From contig JAODBB010000204.1 of NCBI GenBank assembly GCA_025463745.1, forward strand, positions 1 through 52,570: DNA of 52,570 bases. The letters run 5' to 3'. This DNA comes from Subtercola sp. Lineage in GTDB: Bacteria; Actinomycetota; Actinomycetes; Actinomycetales; Microbacteriaceae. The notes under the pieces were generated by a model, which was given only the letters and a program-made list of their open reading frames with translations, did no database searches and had not been told where the DNA came from. This document shows positions 42,598 to 51,336 of this stretch, piece by piece (position 1 is the stretch's first letter; each line of letters opens with the position of its first letter). The position numbers and the translations under genes are program-made.

Positions 42598-42656
42598 GTG
42601 TCGGTGCGCAAAAGCACCGAGAACGCCGGGCCAAGGTGCTTTTGCGCAACCGACAC
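42598..42656. terminator. Long hairpin between convergent genes
   Basis: Arms 42598-42618 and 42635-42656 pair throughout with one unpaired T, around a 16-base loop. It lies between the nucleoside hydrolase and deoA stops and can serve both. The arm carries GCGCAAAAGCAC, which matches the helicase-lpdA hairpin core at 11 of 12 positions. Confidence 0.75.
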
Positions 42657-42722
42657 GGCCTCCCGGCCTCCGCCGCTACGCGATGCGCTCGGCCCGCGCG
42701 CTAGCGTGCCATGCCCCGCGGG

Positions 42723-44015
42723 TCAGGCGATACGCTCGGCGACCAGGGGGCCGCGCGGGCGGTACTCGGCGGCGGGGCCGATCGCGTAGGCACCGTCGAG
42801 CGCCTCGAGCGCACGCTCGAAGCGGGCCGGCTCGTCGGCGCTGAGGGTGAAGAGCGGCTGACCGGCCGTGACCGGGTCGCCGGCCTTGGCGTGCAAGTCG
42901 ATTCCGGCCGCGTGCTGCACAGAGTCGGATGCCCGTGCCCGACCAGCCCCGAGCCGCCACGCCGCGATACCGAACGGCAACGCGAGCTGCTCGAGCAGCA
43001 CACCCGACTCCGACGCGTAGACCGTGTGGGTTTCGCGTGCGACAGGTAACGCGGCATCCGGATCGCCGCCCTGGGCGCGAATCACAGCACGCCAGGTGTC
43101 CATGGCACGGCCAGACGCCAGCGCACCTTCGACGTCGGCATCGGGCTGGCCGGCGGCGGCCAGCATCTCGCGGGCCAGGGCGAGGGTCAGCTCGACGATA
43201 TCGGCGGGGCCGCCGCCGGCCAGCACCTCCACCGACTCGCGCACCTCGTTCGCGTTGCCGATGGCCAGACCGAGCGGCCGGTGCATATCGGTCAGCAGCG
43301 CCGAGGTGCGCACCCCGGCATCGTTGCCGAGATCGACCATGGTCTGGGCGAGCTCACGAGACTTGGCGATGTCTTGCATGAACGCGCCCGAGCCGAACTT
43401 CACGTCGAGCACGAGGGCGGCGGTGCCCTCGGCGATCTTCTTGCTCATGATCGACGACGCGATCAGCGGAATCGCCTCGACCGTTCCCGTGATGTCGCGC
43501 AGTGCGTACAGCTTCTTGTCGGCCGGGGCGAGCCCGCTGCCGGCCGCGCAGATCACTCCACCCACGTCGCGCAGCTGAGCGAACATCTCCTCATTCGAGA
43601 GCTCCGCCCGCCAGCCCGGGATGCTCTCTAGCTTGTCGAGCGTGCCTCCGGTGTGCCCCAGCCCCCGCCCCGACAACTGCGGAACGGCGACCCCGAACGA
43701 TGCCACCAGGGGCATCAGCGGCAGCGTGATCTTGTCGCCGACGCCGCCCGTGGAATGCTTGTCGACGGTGGTCTTGCCGAGACCCTCGAAGCTCATCGTC
43801 TCGCCACTCGCGATCATTGCGAGGGTGAGATCTCGAATCTCGCGCCTGCCCATGCCGTTCAGCAGAATGGCCATGGCCATGGCCGCCATCTGAGAGTCTT
43901 CGACGTACCCGCGAGTGTACGCGTCGATCATCCAGTCGATCTGCGACGTCGTGAGCACCCCCTTGTCGCGCTTCGTGCGGATGAGGTCGATGATGTCGTG
44001 CGCTTCGGTGCTCAC
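42723..44015 (-). CDS. deoA: Thymidine/pyrimidine-nucleoside phosphorylase
   Basis: The GTG at 44015 overlaps the cytidine deaminase stop (GTGA) and gives 430 residues. The family signature SGRGLGHTGGTLDKLE is intact, and the phosphate-binding KHSTGGVGDKITL precedes it. The C-terminal domain ends with the swivelling region AKAGDPVTAGQPLF. It converts thymidine or deoxyuridine to base and deoxyribose-1-phosphate, which the phosphomutase nearby can isomerise. A longer open frame upstream overlaps the deaminase and is rejected. The cdd-deoA pair also occurs in Mycobacterium tuberculosis. Confidence 0.93.
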   Translation of the reverse strand: MSTEAHDIIDLIRTKRDKGVLTTSQIDWMIDAYTRGYVEDSQMAAMAMAILLNGMGRREIRDLTLAMIASGETMSFEGLGKTTVDKHSTGGVGDKITLPLMPLVASFGVAVPQLSGRGLGHTGGTLDKLESIPGWRAELSNEEMFAQLRDVGGVICAAGSGLAPADKKLYALRDITGTVEAIPLIASSIMSKKIAEGTAALVLDVKFGSGAFMQDIAKSRELAQTMVDLGNDAGVRTSALLTDMHRPLGLAIGNANEVRESVEVLAGGGPADIVELTLALAREMLAAAGQPDADVEGALASGRAMDTWRAVIRAQGGDPDAALPVARETHTVYASESGVLLEQLALPFGIAAWRLGAGRARASDSVQHAAGIDLHAKAGDPVTAGQPLFTLSADEPARFERALEALDGAYAIGPAAEYRPRGPLVAERIA

Positions 44016-44431
44016 GCGCCTGTCGCCTCCGCGTAAGCGACGAGGGTGCGCGGGCCGAAGGCGTCGGGCAGCACCTCGTCGATGGTGCGGATGCCGGAGA
44101 CGGTCTCGAGCAGCATCCCCTCGGCCGAGTGTTCGTAGAGCAGCTGGCGGCAGCGGCCGCAGGGCATCAGCGCGCCGCCCTGGCCGTCGACACACGTGAA
44201 CGCGACGAGCTTGCCGCCACCGGTCATGTGCAGGGCCGACACGAGGGCGCACTCGGCGCACAGAGACAGACCGTACGAGGCGTTCTCGACGTTGCACCCC
44301 GAGATCACCCGGCCATCATCCACAATGGCCGCGACGCCCACCGGAAAGTTCGAATACGGCACGTACGCGTGCGTCATAGCCTGCAGCGCCACGGCGCGCA
44401 GGTCGTCCCAATCGACATCGTTCGACGTCAT
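44012..44431 (-). CDS. cdd: Cytidine deaminase
   Basis: The 139-residue enzyme has the zinc and catalytic motifs LCAECALVSALH and LMPCGRCRQLLYE, with CNVENASYG just before them. It deaminates cytidine and deoxycytidine to uridine forms, feeding the phosphorylase encoded by the overlapping deoA. GGAG lies six bases before the ATG. Upstream on the same strand is the nucleoside ABC permease gene, separated by a hairpin, so cdd may be expressed partly through it. Confidence 0.93.
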   Translation of the reverse strand: MTSNDVDWDDLRAVALQAMTHAYVPYSNFPVGVAAIVDDGRVISGCNVENASYGLSLCAECALVSALHMTGGGKLVAFTCVDGQGGALMPCGRCRQLLYEHSAEGMLLETVSGIRTIDEVLPDAFGPRTLVAYAEATGA

Positions 44432-44463
44432 GACAACTCCATTCGGTATTCATACTCCACATG

Positions 44464-44513
44464 GATCACGAAAATCGCCCTTCCCCATCGGGTTCAGGGC
44501 GATTTTCGTGATC
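44464..44513 (-). terminator. 18-base-pair hairpin between permease and cdd
   Basis: Arms 44464-44481 and 44496-44513 pair perfectly around a 14-base loop. It begins directly after the permease stop on the minus strand and lies 30 bases before cdd. It likely reduces rather than abolishes transcription into cdd-deoA. Confidence 0.65.
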
Positions 44514-44518
44514 TCTGG

Positions 44519-45883
44519 TCACGACTTGATGTATGGCCTGCCCGAGGCCGCCGGGCCCCTGGAACGGCCTACCAGGCCGGCCACGGCGAAGATCGTCAGC
44601 ACGTACGGCAACATGAGCATGAACTCGCTCGGCACGGGCGAACCGATGATGCCGAGCGCATTCTGCAGGTTCGATGCGAACCCGAAAAGCAATGCGGCAA
44701 GCGTCGCTCTGATCGGATCCCACTGCCCGAAGATCACCGCCGCCAGGGCGATATAGCCAAGGCCCGCCGTCATCTCCCGGTTGAACGCGCCCACCGAGCC
44801 GAGCGTGAAGTATGCGCCGCCGAACCCGGTGATCGCTCCGGCGAGCAGCACGTTCCAGAATCTCGTGCCGTTGACGTTGATGCCCACGGTGTCGGCGGCT
44901 TGCGGATGCTCGCCCACTGCCCGCACACGCAGCCCCCACTTCGTGTGGAACAACGCGAAGTACACCGCGGCGACGGCGATGTACATCAGGTACACGATGA
45001 TCGTCTGCCGGAACAATGTCGGCCCGATGATGGGTATCTCTGAGAGGATCGGAATGTTGATGCGGTCGAATCGCGGCGGTGAATTCAGCAGCTCGGCGTT
45101 CTTCGACAGCACCTGCGAGTACAAGAAGTTCGTGAGACCGATCACCAGCACGTTGAGCACGACGCCCACGATCACCTGGTCGACGAGGTACTTGATGGAG
45201 AACGCCGCCAACACGAACGACACCGCGGCTCCGGCGATGGCAGCAGCAGCGAGGCCGATCAGCGGCTGCCCCGTGATCGACGCCACGACGGCGGCGACGA
45301 AAGCGCCGCCGAGCAGCTGCCCTTCGATCGCCACGTTGACCACGCCGACCCGTTCGGAGATCACTCCACCGAGCGCGCCGAAGATCAGCGGTACCGAGAG
45401 CGACACGGTTCCCACGAGAAGACCGGGCACCTGCACCGGAAGCGAGGCGCCGGCATCCACCCAGGTGAGAAACGCCACGAGGAATAGCACGCCGAGCAAC
45501 GCCGACAGCCAGAGCGGAACGTGCCGATCGGCCCGAACCCGCAGGAAGGCGTACACCGTGATCAGCGCCATCAGCACCGTCACTATCACGCCGGTCAGCC
45601 GCGCAGCGATTGTGATGTCGGGCAGCTGGATCAGGTCGTTGTCGGCCGACAGCGTGAACGTCGAGGTGCCGTCGCGCCCGAGAATCACGAACAGCAGCAG
45701 AGCGATGATGGTGAATGCGAGATAGCCGATCGGAGCCTTCCAGCTCTTGACGACGGTCTTCTCGAGGCCGTTCGATTTGTCGGGTCGCTCGTGCTGGGTG
45801 GCCGTGGGCGGCCCGCTCGAATCGAGTGTCTGGGTGACGTTGGGTACGCCGGTGTCGAATCCCGAGGAGTTCACGTCGCTCAT
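44519..45883 (-). CDS. Nucleoside ABC transporter permease (second subunit)
   Basis: The 454-residue protein has about ten membrane segments after a 45-residue polar leader. It belongs to the branched-chain/BMP-type permease family, with GVVNVAIEGQLLGGAFVAA and AVGEHPQAADTVGINVNG as characteristic segments. With the first permease and the double ATPase it forms an importer for nucleosides of the BmpDEFG/YufOPQ/RnsBCD type. Its ATG overlaps the first permease stop (ATGA). The N-terminal leader is unusually long for the family. Confidence 0.9.
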   Translation of the reverse strand: MSDVNSSGFDTGVPNVTQTLDSSGPPTATQHERPDKSNGLEKTVVKSWKAPIGYLAFTIIALLLFVILGRDGTSTFTLSADNDLIQLPDITIAARLTGVIVTVLMALITVYAFLRVRADRHVPLWLSALLGVLFLVAFLTWVDAGASLPVQVPGLLVGTVSLSVPLIFGALGGVISERVGVVNVAIEGQLLGGAFVAAVVASITGQPLIGLAAAAIAGAAVSFVLAAFSIKYLVDQVIVGVVLNVLVIGLTNFLYSQVLSKNAELLNSPPRFDRINIPILSEIPIIGPTLFRQTIIVYLMYIAVAAVYFALFHTKWGLRVRAVGEHPQAADTVGINVNGTRFWNVLLAGAITGFGGAYFTLGSVGAFNREMTAGLGYIALAAVIFGQWDPIRATLAALLFGFASNLQNALGIIGSPVPSEFMLMLPYVLTIFAVAGLVGRSRGPAASGRPYIKS

Positions 45884-47208
45884 TTCGCCGCCACCGCCTC
45901 ACTGGGTGTCTGGCGCGGCGCTTTCGGCGGTGCGGGTTGTTTCGGTTTCTTCGCAACCCCCGGCGTCGGCAGCCGGAAGATCGCGCGCACCAGCGGCGGT
46001 GCTGCGATGAAGAGCACGATCAGCGACTGAACGACGAGCACGATGTCGACTGGAATGCCCTGGCCCGCCTGCATGGCGAACCCACCGGCCTTGAATGCGC
46101 CGAAGAGGATGCCCGCCACGAAGATGCCCCAGGGCCTCGACCGCCCGAGCAGCGCCACCGTGATGGCGTCGAAGCCGATGCCGGCGTCGATACCGGAGCT
46201 GAAACCGGATGTCACGGTGCCCAGCACCTGCGCCACCCCCGCGAGCCCCACCAGACCACCCGACAACAGCATCACGTAGATGTACGTGCGCTTCACATTG
46301 ATACCCGCGACGCGCGCCGCGTTCGGGTTGACACCCACGGCACGGAATTTGAAGCCCAGGCTCGAGCGCGTCAGCAGCCACCAGACGAAGACCGTCGCGG
46401 CGATCGACACCAGCAGACCGGCGTGCAGATTGAAATCGCTTCCGAGCAGATCGGGGTAGATGGCCGACGGCAGATCACCCGGCGATTTCGGGTTCGACGA
46501 CCCGGGAGCTTGCAGCGCGCCCGGCGTGCGCAGAAGATACGAGATCAGGTAGAACGCTATGTAGTTCAGCATGATGGTCACGATGACCTCGTGGGCGCCC
46601 GTTCGAGCCTTCAAGACCCCGACGATGCCGCCCCAGACCGCGCCGCCGACGATGCCGGCCAGTACGGCGGCGATCAGGTGGATGCCGTACGGCAGCGGAA
46701 ACGAGTACGCGACCCATCCCGAGCAGGCAGCCGCGATGAGCATCTGGCCCTGGCCGCCGATGTTGAACATACCGGCGCGGAACGCCAGCCCCACACCGAG
46801 GCCGGCGACGATCAGCGGCGTCGCGAAGTTCAGCGTGTCGGTGATCGGCTTGATCTGCCGCACGAACGTGTTTCCGCCGAAGTTGTAGATCGCGCCCTGG
46901 AAGAGTGCGCCGTATGCACCCGAAACGGCCGTCCAGATGGCCGTGAGCGTGTCACCCGGCCGAGAGAAGAAATACCCCGACGCCGCCTGAACGTTCTCGT
47001 CGGTCAGGGCGATCAAGACACCGCCCACGACCAGAGCGAGCACCACCGCGAGAATCGAGATGACGACGCTGCCACCCATGATGTCGCGCAGCACCTGGTT
47101 CGATTTCGGCGCGAGCGGCACCGCCTGCGATCCTGCCGAACCAGAATCGGAATTGCCCGAACCGGATGCACCGGATGCGGCGGGCGAGGCTACTGCAGTG
47201 TCGCTCAC
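45880..47208 (-). CDS. Nucleoside ABC transporter permease (first subunit)
   Basis: The 442-residue protein has a polar Ala/Ser/Gly leader of about 35 residues and about nine membrane segments. MFNIGGQGQMLIAAACSGW and FRAVGVNPNAARVAGINV match the YufP/NupP-type permeases. The C-terminus is Pro/Lys/Ala-rich. It overlaps the ATPase gene upstream (ATGA) and the second permease gene downstream, so the three are translationally coupled. Confidence 0.9.
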   Translation of the reverse strand: MSDTAVASPAASGASGSGNSDSGSAGSQAVPLAPKSNQVLRDIMGGSVVISILAVVLALVVGGVLIALTDENVQAASGYFFSRPGDTLTAIWTAVSGAYGALFQGAIYNFGGNTFVRQIKPITDTLNFATPLIVAGLGVGLAFRAGMFNIGGQGQMLIAAACSGWVAYSFPLPYGIHLIAAVLAGIVGGAVWGGIVGVLKARTGAHEVIVTIMLNYIAFYLISYLLRTPGALQAPGSSNPKSPGDLPSAIYPDLLGSDFNLHAGLLVSIAATVFVWWLLTRSSLGFKFRAVGVNPNAARVAGINVKRTYIYVMLLSGGLVGLAGVAQVLGTVTSGFSSGIDAGIGFDAITVALLGRSRPWGIFVAGILFGAFKAGGFAMQAGQGIPVDIVLVVQSLIVLFIAAPPLVRAIFRLPTPGVAKKPKQPAPPKAPRQTPSEAVAAK

Positions 47209-48746
47209 AGCAGGGCTCCTTCGATCTTGTCTGTGGTGGTGATCTCGGCAGGAACCTCACCGGTCATCATGAGCCCGAGCACATCCCGCGAGGTATTACC
47301 CGGCACGATGCCGACGATGCTGCCGCGGTACATCACCGCGATGCGGTCAGCGAGCGCGACGACTTCGTCGAGCTCGGTCGAGACCACGATCACCGGAACA
47401 CCGGCATCCCGCGTCTCGACAATACGTTTGTGCACGAATTCGATCGACCCGACGTCGATTCCGCGGGTCGGCTGGGCCGCCACGAATAATCGCAGGTCGC
47501 GGCTGAGTTCGCGCGCCAGCACCACCTTCTGCTGGTTGCCTCCCGAGAGGCGGCCGACGGGCGTCTGGATGCCCTGCGAGCGCACATCGAACTCTTTCGC
47601 CTTCTCTTCGGCGAACGTGTTGAGGTACTTCAGCTGCAGTGAGCCGCCCTTGGCGAACGGCGGGTTGCTCGAACGGTCGAGCATCAGGTTCTCGGCGATG
47701 GTGAACTCGCCCACCAGCCCGTCTTCGTTGCGGTCTTCGGGAACGAAACCCACACCGGCGTCGAGCACCTTCGAAACGCTGAGGCCCACGAGTGACTGGC
47801 CATCGAGAATGATCGAGCCGAGCACTCGTTCTTGCAGGCCGATGATCGCCTCGGAGAGCTCGGTCTGACCGTTGCCCTGCACGCCCGCGATGGCGAGAAT
47901 CTCGCCGCGGTGCACCTCGAAGCTGACGGAGTTGACGACGAGCTGGCCAACCGCGTCGACCACCGAGAGATCTTTCACAACCAGTGCGGCTTCACCCGGG
48001 TTGGCGTGCTCTTTGTGCACGGTCAGCTCGACGGCGCGGCCGACCATGAGCGAGGCGAGCTCGGCGTTCGTGGCGGTGGGAGCCGCCTCGCCCACGACTT
48101 TGCCGAGCCGGATGATGGTGATGCGGTCGGCGATGACACGCACTTCGCGCAACTTGTGGGTGATGAACACGATCGAGGTTCCCGCGTCGCGAAGCTGCCC
48201 CATGATCGTCATAAGTTCGTCGGTCTCTTGCGGCGTGAGCACCGCGGTGGGCTCGTCGAACACGAGTACCTTCGCGTTGCGCGAGAGCGCCTTGATGATC
48301 TCGACCCGCTGCTGAACACCCACGGGCAGGTCTTCGACCAGCGCATCCGGGTCGACGTCGAACCCGAACCGCGCGCCGATTTCGCGCACCTTCGCGCGAG
48401 CCGCCGTGAGGTCGAGGCGGCCGAGACCCTTGGTCTGCTCGTGCCCGAGCATGACATTCTCGGCGACAGTGAAAACCGGAATCAGCATGAAGTGCTGATG
48501 CACCATGCCGATGCCCGAATTCATGGCGTCGCCGGGGCCGGCGAAATGCTGCACCTCGTCGTCGAGGAGGATTTCGCCTTCATCGGCTTGGTACAGACCG
48601 TACAGAACATTCATCAGGGTGGATTTGCCCGCGCCGTTCTCACCGAGAAGGGCATGGATCTCACCCGGCTTCACAACGAGGTCAATGTGGTCGTTCGCGA
48701 CGAGCGACCCGAAACGCTTGGTGATGCCGCGCAATTCGAGCTTCAT
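47205..48746 (-). CDS. Nucleoside ABC transporter ATP-binding protein, two ABC domains
   Basis: The 513-residue protein contains two ABC cassettes. The first has Walker A GENGAGKST at 35-43, a variant signature LPVGVQQRVEI and LVFDEPTAVLTP. The second has a Walker A without the usual Lys (GVQGNGQTEL), the signature LSGGNQQKVVLAREL and ATQPTRGID-like AAQPTRGIDVGS. This double layout with a degenerate second Walker A is normal for RbsA- and YufO-type importers. It powers nucleoside uptake with the two permeases and the BMP lipoprotein. It follows the lipoprotein gene after an intervening hairpin. Confidence 0.93.
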   Translation of the reverse strand: MKLELRGITKRFGSLVANDHIDLVVKPGEIHALLGENGAGKSTLMNVLYGLYQADEGEILLDDEVQHFAGPGDAMNSGIGMVHQHFMLIPVFTVAENVMLGHEQTKGLGRLDLTAARAKVREIGARFGFDVDPDALVEDLPVGVQQRVEIIKALSRNAKVLVFDEPTAVLTPQETDELMTIMGQLRDAGTSIVFITHKLREVRVIADRITIIRLGKVVGEAAPTATNAELASLMVGRAVELTVHKEHANPGEAALVVKDLSVVDAVGQLVVNSVSFEVHRGEILAIAGVQGNGQTELSEAIIGLQERVLGSIILDGQSLVGLSVSKVLDAGVGFVPEDRNEDGLVGEFTIAENLMLDRSSNPPFAKGGSLQLKYLNTFAEEKAKEFDVRSQGIQTPVGRLSGGNQQKVVLARELSRDLRLFVAAQPTRGIDVGSIEFVHKRIVETRDAGVPVIVVSTELDEVVALADRIAVMYRGSIVGIVPGNTSRDVLGLMMTGEVPAEITTTDKIEGALL

Positions 48747-48778
48747 AGAGTCAATCTACTCAGGGAATGGTTGATTAA

Positions 48779-48817
48779 CGAGTCAGGGGAGCCAGTTCGA
48801 CTGGCCCCCCTGACTCG
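48779..48817 (-). terminator. Hairpin between lipoprotein and ATPase genes
   Basis: Eighteen-base arms (48779-48796 with 48800-48817) pair with a single mismatch around a TCG loop, 12 bases past the lipoprotein stop. Partial termination here would give more binding protein than transporter, as is common for ABC importers. Confidence 0.75.
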
Positions 48818-48829
48818 TGCTGATGCGAG

Positions 48830-49939
48830 TTACGGAGTGAGGTACGACTTCACGGGAATGGTACCCGAGACGATGCCCGTCTTGATCGTGTCGAGCTCAG
48901 CCTGCAGCCCGGGGTCGACCTTGCTGGCGAAGTCGTGGAACGGAGCAATACCTACGCCGTCGTTCGACAGGTCGCCGACGTACGTCTTGGTGTCGAACGT
49001 CGTGGCGGTCGCCGCGTCGGCGACGACTGCTGCCGTGGCCTGCTTGATGCCCTTCTCCACCGAGGTGAAGTAGAGGCTGTCGTAGGTCGGGAAGGTGTCG
49101 AACACGTCAGCGTCGGCACCGAGCAGAGCAACCGACTTGCCGGAGTCGGTAATTGCGGCACCGGCGCTCTGGAAGATCGGGCCACCGACGGGCAGCAGAA
49201 CGTCTGCGCCCTGATCGATGAAGTTCTGCGCCGTGGTCTTGGCGGTATCGTTGGCCTCGAAGCCACCGGTGAAGGTCGCCGCGTCAGGGTTCTTCTCGTC
49301 GTAGCCGAGAACCTGAACCGACTTCGACTTCTGCTTGTTGTAGTAGTCGACGCCCTGGGCGAATCCATCCATGAAGATGGTGACGGTCGGGAAGTTCATG
49401 CCGCCGTAGGTCGCGACCTTGCCGGCCTTCGAATAGCTGGCCGAAGCGTAGCCCGCGAGGAACGCGGCCTGAGCCGTGTTGAACAGAATCGGCTTGATGT
49501 TCGGCGCGTCGGTCTTGCCGTTGAAGTCGTTGTCTGCCGCGTCGTCGATGATCGCGAAGTCGACCTTCGGGTTGGCGAGCGCCGCAGTGACGGTCGCAGC
49601 AGAAAGCGCGAAACCGACCGTGATGATCAGCGAGCAGTTCTGTGAGACGAGGCTGTCGATGTTCGGTGCGTAGTCGGTCTCTGCGTTCGACTGAACCGTG
49701 ATCGGCTTGACACCGAGCGCGGCTGCCGACTCCTGCAGGCCTTCGTAGCCCAGCTGGTTGAACGACTTGTCGTCGAAACCACCGAGGTCTGAAACCATGC
49801 ACGGCTTGAACCCGGCGACGGCCGTGGCCGTGGCGGTTGCCGTCGATGCGGCGGGGGCTGATGCGCAGCCTGCGAGAAGCGCCAGGCTGGCGACCGTTGC
49901 CAGGCCACCGAAAGCGACGCGACGTTTGGTGATACTCAA
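48830..49939 (-). CDS. BMP-family nucleoside-binding lipoprotein
   Basis: I place the start at TTG 49939, because a strong TGGAGG lies about five bases upstream and the signal peptide begins there. This gives 369 residues. The lipoprotein signal is SITKRRVAFGGLATVASLA followed by the lipobox LLAGC with Cys25. The mature part fits the basic membrane protein (BMP/PnrA) family: SDLGGFDDKSFNQLGYEGLQ, a nucleoside-binding opening, and YASASYSKAGKVATYGGMNF. It captures nucleosides for the ABC importer encoded next. A GTG or ATG further upstream would add about 50 residues that resemble no signal. Confidence 0.92.
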   Translation of the reverse strand: MSITKRRVAFGGLATVASLALLAGCASAPAASTATATATAVAGFKPCMVSDLGGFDDKSFNQLGYEGLQESAAALGVKPITVQSNAETDYAPNIDSLVSQNCSLIITVGFALSAATVTAALANPKVDFAIIDDAADNDFNGKTDAPNIKPILFNTAQAAFLAGYASASYSKAGKVATYGGMNFPTVTIFMDGFAQGVDYYNKQKSKSVQVLGYDEKNPDAATFTGGFEANDTAKTTAQNFIDQGADVLLPVGGPIFQSAGAAITDSGKSVALLGADADVFDTFPTYDSLYFTSVEKGIKQATAAVVADAATATTFDTKTYVGDLSNDGVGIAPFHDFASKVDPGLQAELDTIKTGIVSGTIPVKSYLTP

Positions 49940-50019
49940 GATGTCCTCCAAAGTGCTGCCCTGCCCAGAGGGGTCAGGTGCTGTGGAAGTACACGTTACC
50001 GAATATGACGAACTCTCTT

Positions 50020-50086
50020 GTGCACCATTTTCATTTTGCACCCCAAGCGTTACAAAGACGGGACTGCACCGAAATCTCACCGAAAT
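50020..50086. promoter_or_regulatory. Repeat-rich control region upstream of the lipoprotein gene
   Basis: TGCACC occurs at 50021, 50037 and 50065. The nine-base direct repeat CACCGAAAT occurs at 50067-50075 and 50078-50086, exactly 11 bases apart, one helical turn. GTGCA (50020-50024) and TGCAC (50037-50041) also form an inverted repeat. These are candidate regulator sites for the nucleoside uptake operon. The remainder of the 201-base spacer shows no gene. Confidence 0.4.
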
Positions 50087-50140
50087 GTCCACGGCAGAGA
50101 CCGTCGTGGCAGAACACGAGAATTCGTCGCAGAAGAGCCG

Positions 50141-51262
50141 CTATAGTACGTCGCCCGAGCCAGAGAGCCGCAGGGCATCCACGACCGCCTTCACGCGTTG
50201 CGCATGCGCGCTCGTGGTTACCAGAAGCGCATCCGGGGTATCGACCACCACGATGTCTTCGACGCCGATGAGGCTGATCACCCGGTTGCTGTGCGACACC
50301 ACGACCCCGCTCGACGAATCAGAGAGGATGCGCGCGTTCTTGCCGAGAATGGCCAGCTCCGACTTGCGGCCGCCGGAGTGCAGCTTGGCGATCGACGCGA
50401 AGTCGCCCACGTCGTCCCAGCTGAACGTGCCGGGAACCACGGCGAGCTTGCCCTCGAGCGCACTCGGCTCTGCCACGGTGTAGTCGATGGCGATCTTCTC
50501 GAGGTCGGGCCAGACCTGGTCGACCACGGCGCCGCGGCGCGGGGTGTCCCACGCCTCGGCAAGTTCGAGCAACCCCGCGAGCAGTTCGGGCCGCGAACGG
50601 CCGATCTGTTCGAGCAGCACGTCGGCGCGCGAGATGAACATGCCGGCGTTCCACATGTATTTGCCCGTGGCGAGGTACTTCTCGGCCGTTGGCAGGTCGG
50701 GCTTCTCTACGAAGCTGTCGACGAAGCACGCGTCGGGGGCGCCTTCGACGCCGAGCGGCTTGACGGCGTGAATGTAACCGAAGCCGATCGACGGCTCGGT
50801 CGGCATGATGCCGATCGTCGTGATGTAACCGGCGTCGGCCGTGATCATCGCCTGGCGCACGGTCTCACGAAATCGCTCGGGCTGGCCGATCACATGGTCG
50901 GCCGCGAACGAGCCGATGATGACGCCGGGCTGGCGCCGTTCGAGAATGGCCGCGGCCAATCCGATGGCCGCCGTCGACTCCCTCGGTTCGCTCTCGAGCA
51001 CAACGTTGGCGTCGGCGAGGGCGGGCAGTTGCCGCTCCACCGCCGCCCGGTGAGCGCGGCCCGTGACCACCATGATGCGCTGTTCGCCGGCGAGCGGAGC
51101 GAGGCGATCCCAGGTGTCGCGCAGCAGGCTCTGCCCCGAACCGCTCAAGTCGTGCAAGAACTTGGGGGCATCCGCCCGCGACAGCGGCCACAGTCGTGAC
51201 CCGATTCCGCCCGCGGGAATCACACTGTAATAACGGTCGAGCAGATCGTTGTCGAGGAACAT
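50141..51262 (-). CDS. manC: Mannose-1-phosphate guanylyltransferase
   Basis: From ATG 51262 the product is 373 residues. The nucleotidyltransferase signature VIPAGGIGSRLWPLSR lies near the N-terminus, followed by PKFLHDL (active-site Lys) and FAADHVI. FVEKPD and WNAGMFISRADVLL are typical of GDP-mannose pyrophosphorylases. It makes GDP-mannose for glycans and lipid mannosides. AAGGTAGG precedes the start. It is divergent from the mannosyltransferase-like gene, so donor synthesis and use sit side by side. In mycobacteria the equivalent gene is also near the rhamnose and cell-wall genes. Confidence 0.92.
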   Translation of the reverse strand: MFLDNDLLDRYYSVIPAGGIGSRLWPLSRADAPKFLHDLSGSGQSLLRDTWDRLAPLAGEQRIMVVTGRAHRAAVERQLPALADANVVLESEPRESTAAIGLAAAILERRQPGVIIGSFAADHVIGQPERFRETVRQAMITADAGYITTIGIMPTEPSIGFGYIHAVKPLGVEGAPDACFVDSFVEKPDLPTAEKYLATGKYMWNAGMFISRADVLLEQIGRSRPELLAGLLELAEAWDTPRRGAVVDQVWPDLEKIAIDYTVAEPSALEGKLAVVPGTFSWDDVGDFASIAKLHSGGRKSELAILGKNARILSDSSSGVVVSHSNRVISLIGVEDIVVVDTPDALLVTTSAHAQRVKAVVDALRLSGSGDVL

Positions 51263-51336
51263 GCGACCTACCTTATATGCGCGCGCTGTTACGCCCCTCG
51301 ATGGTGGCACGTCACCGTGCGTTCACAGGCGGTTTC

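Noticed and set aside
45937-47868. Plus-strand open frame (643 codons) antisense to the permease and ATPase genes
   Set aside because: His/Arg/Asp-rich composition with no domain; both minus-strand genes are certain.
47205-48746. Missing Walker A lysine in the second ABC domain as a defect
   Set aside because: Degenerate second cassettes are usual in RbsA- and YufO-type double ATPases.
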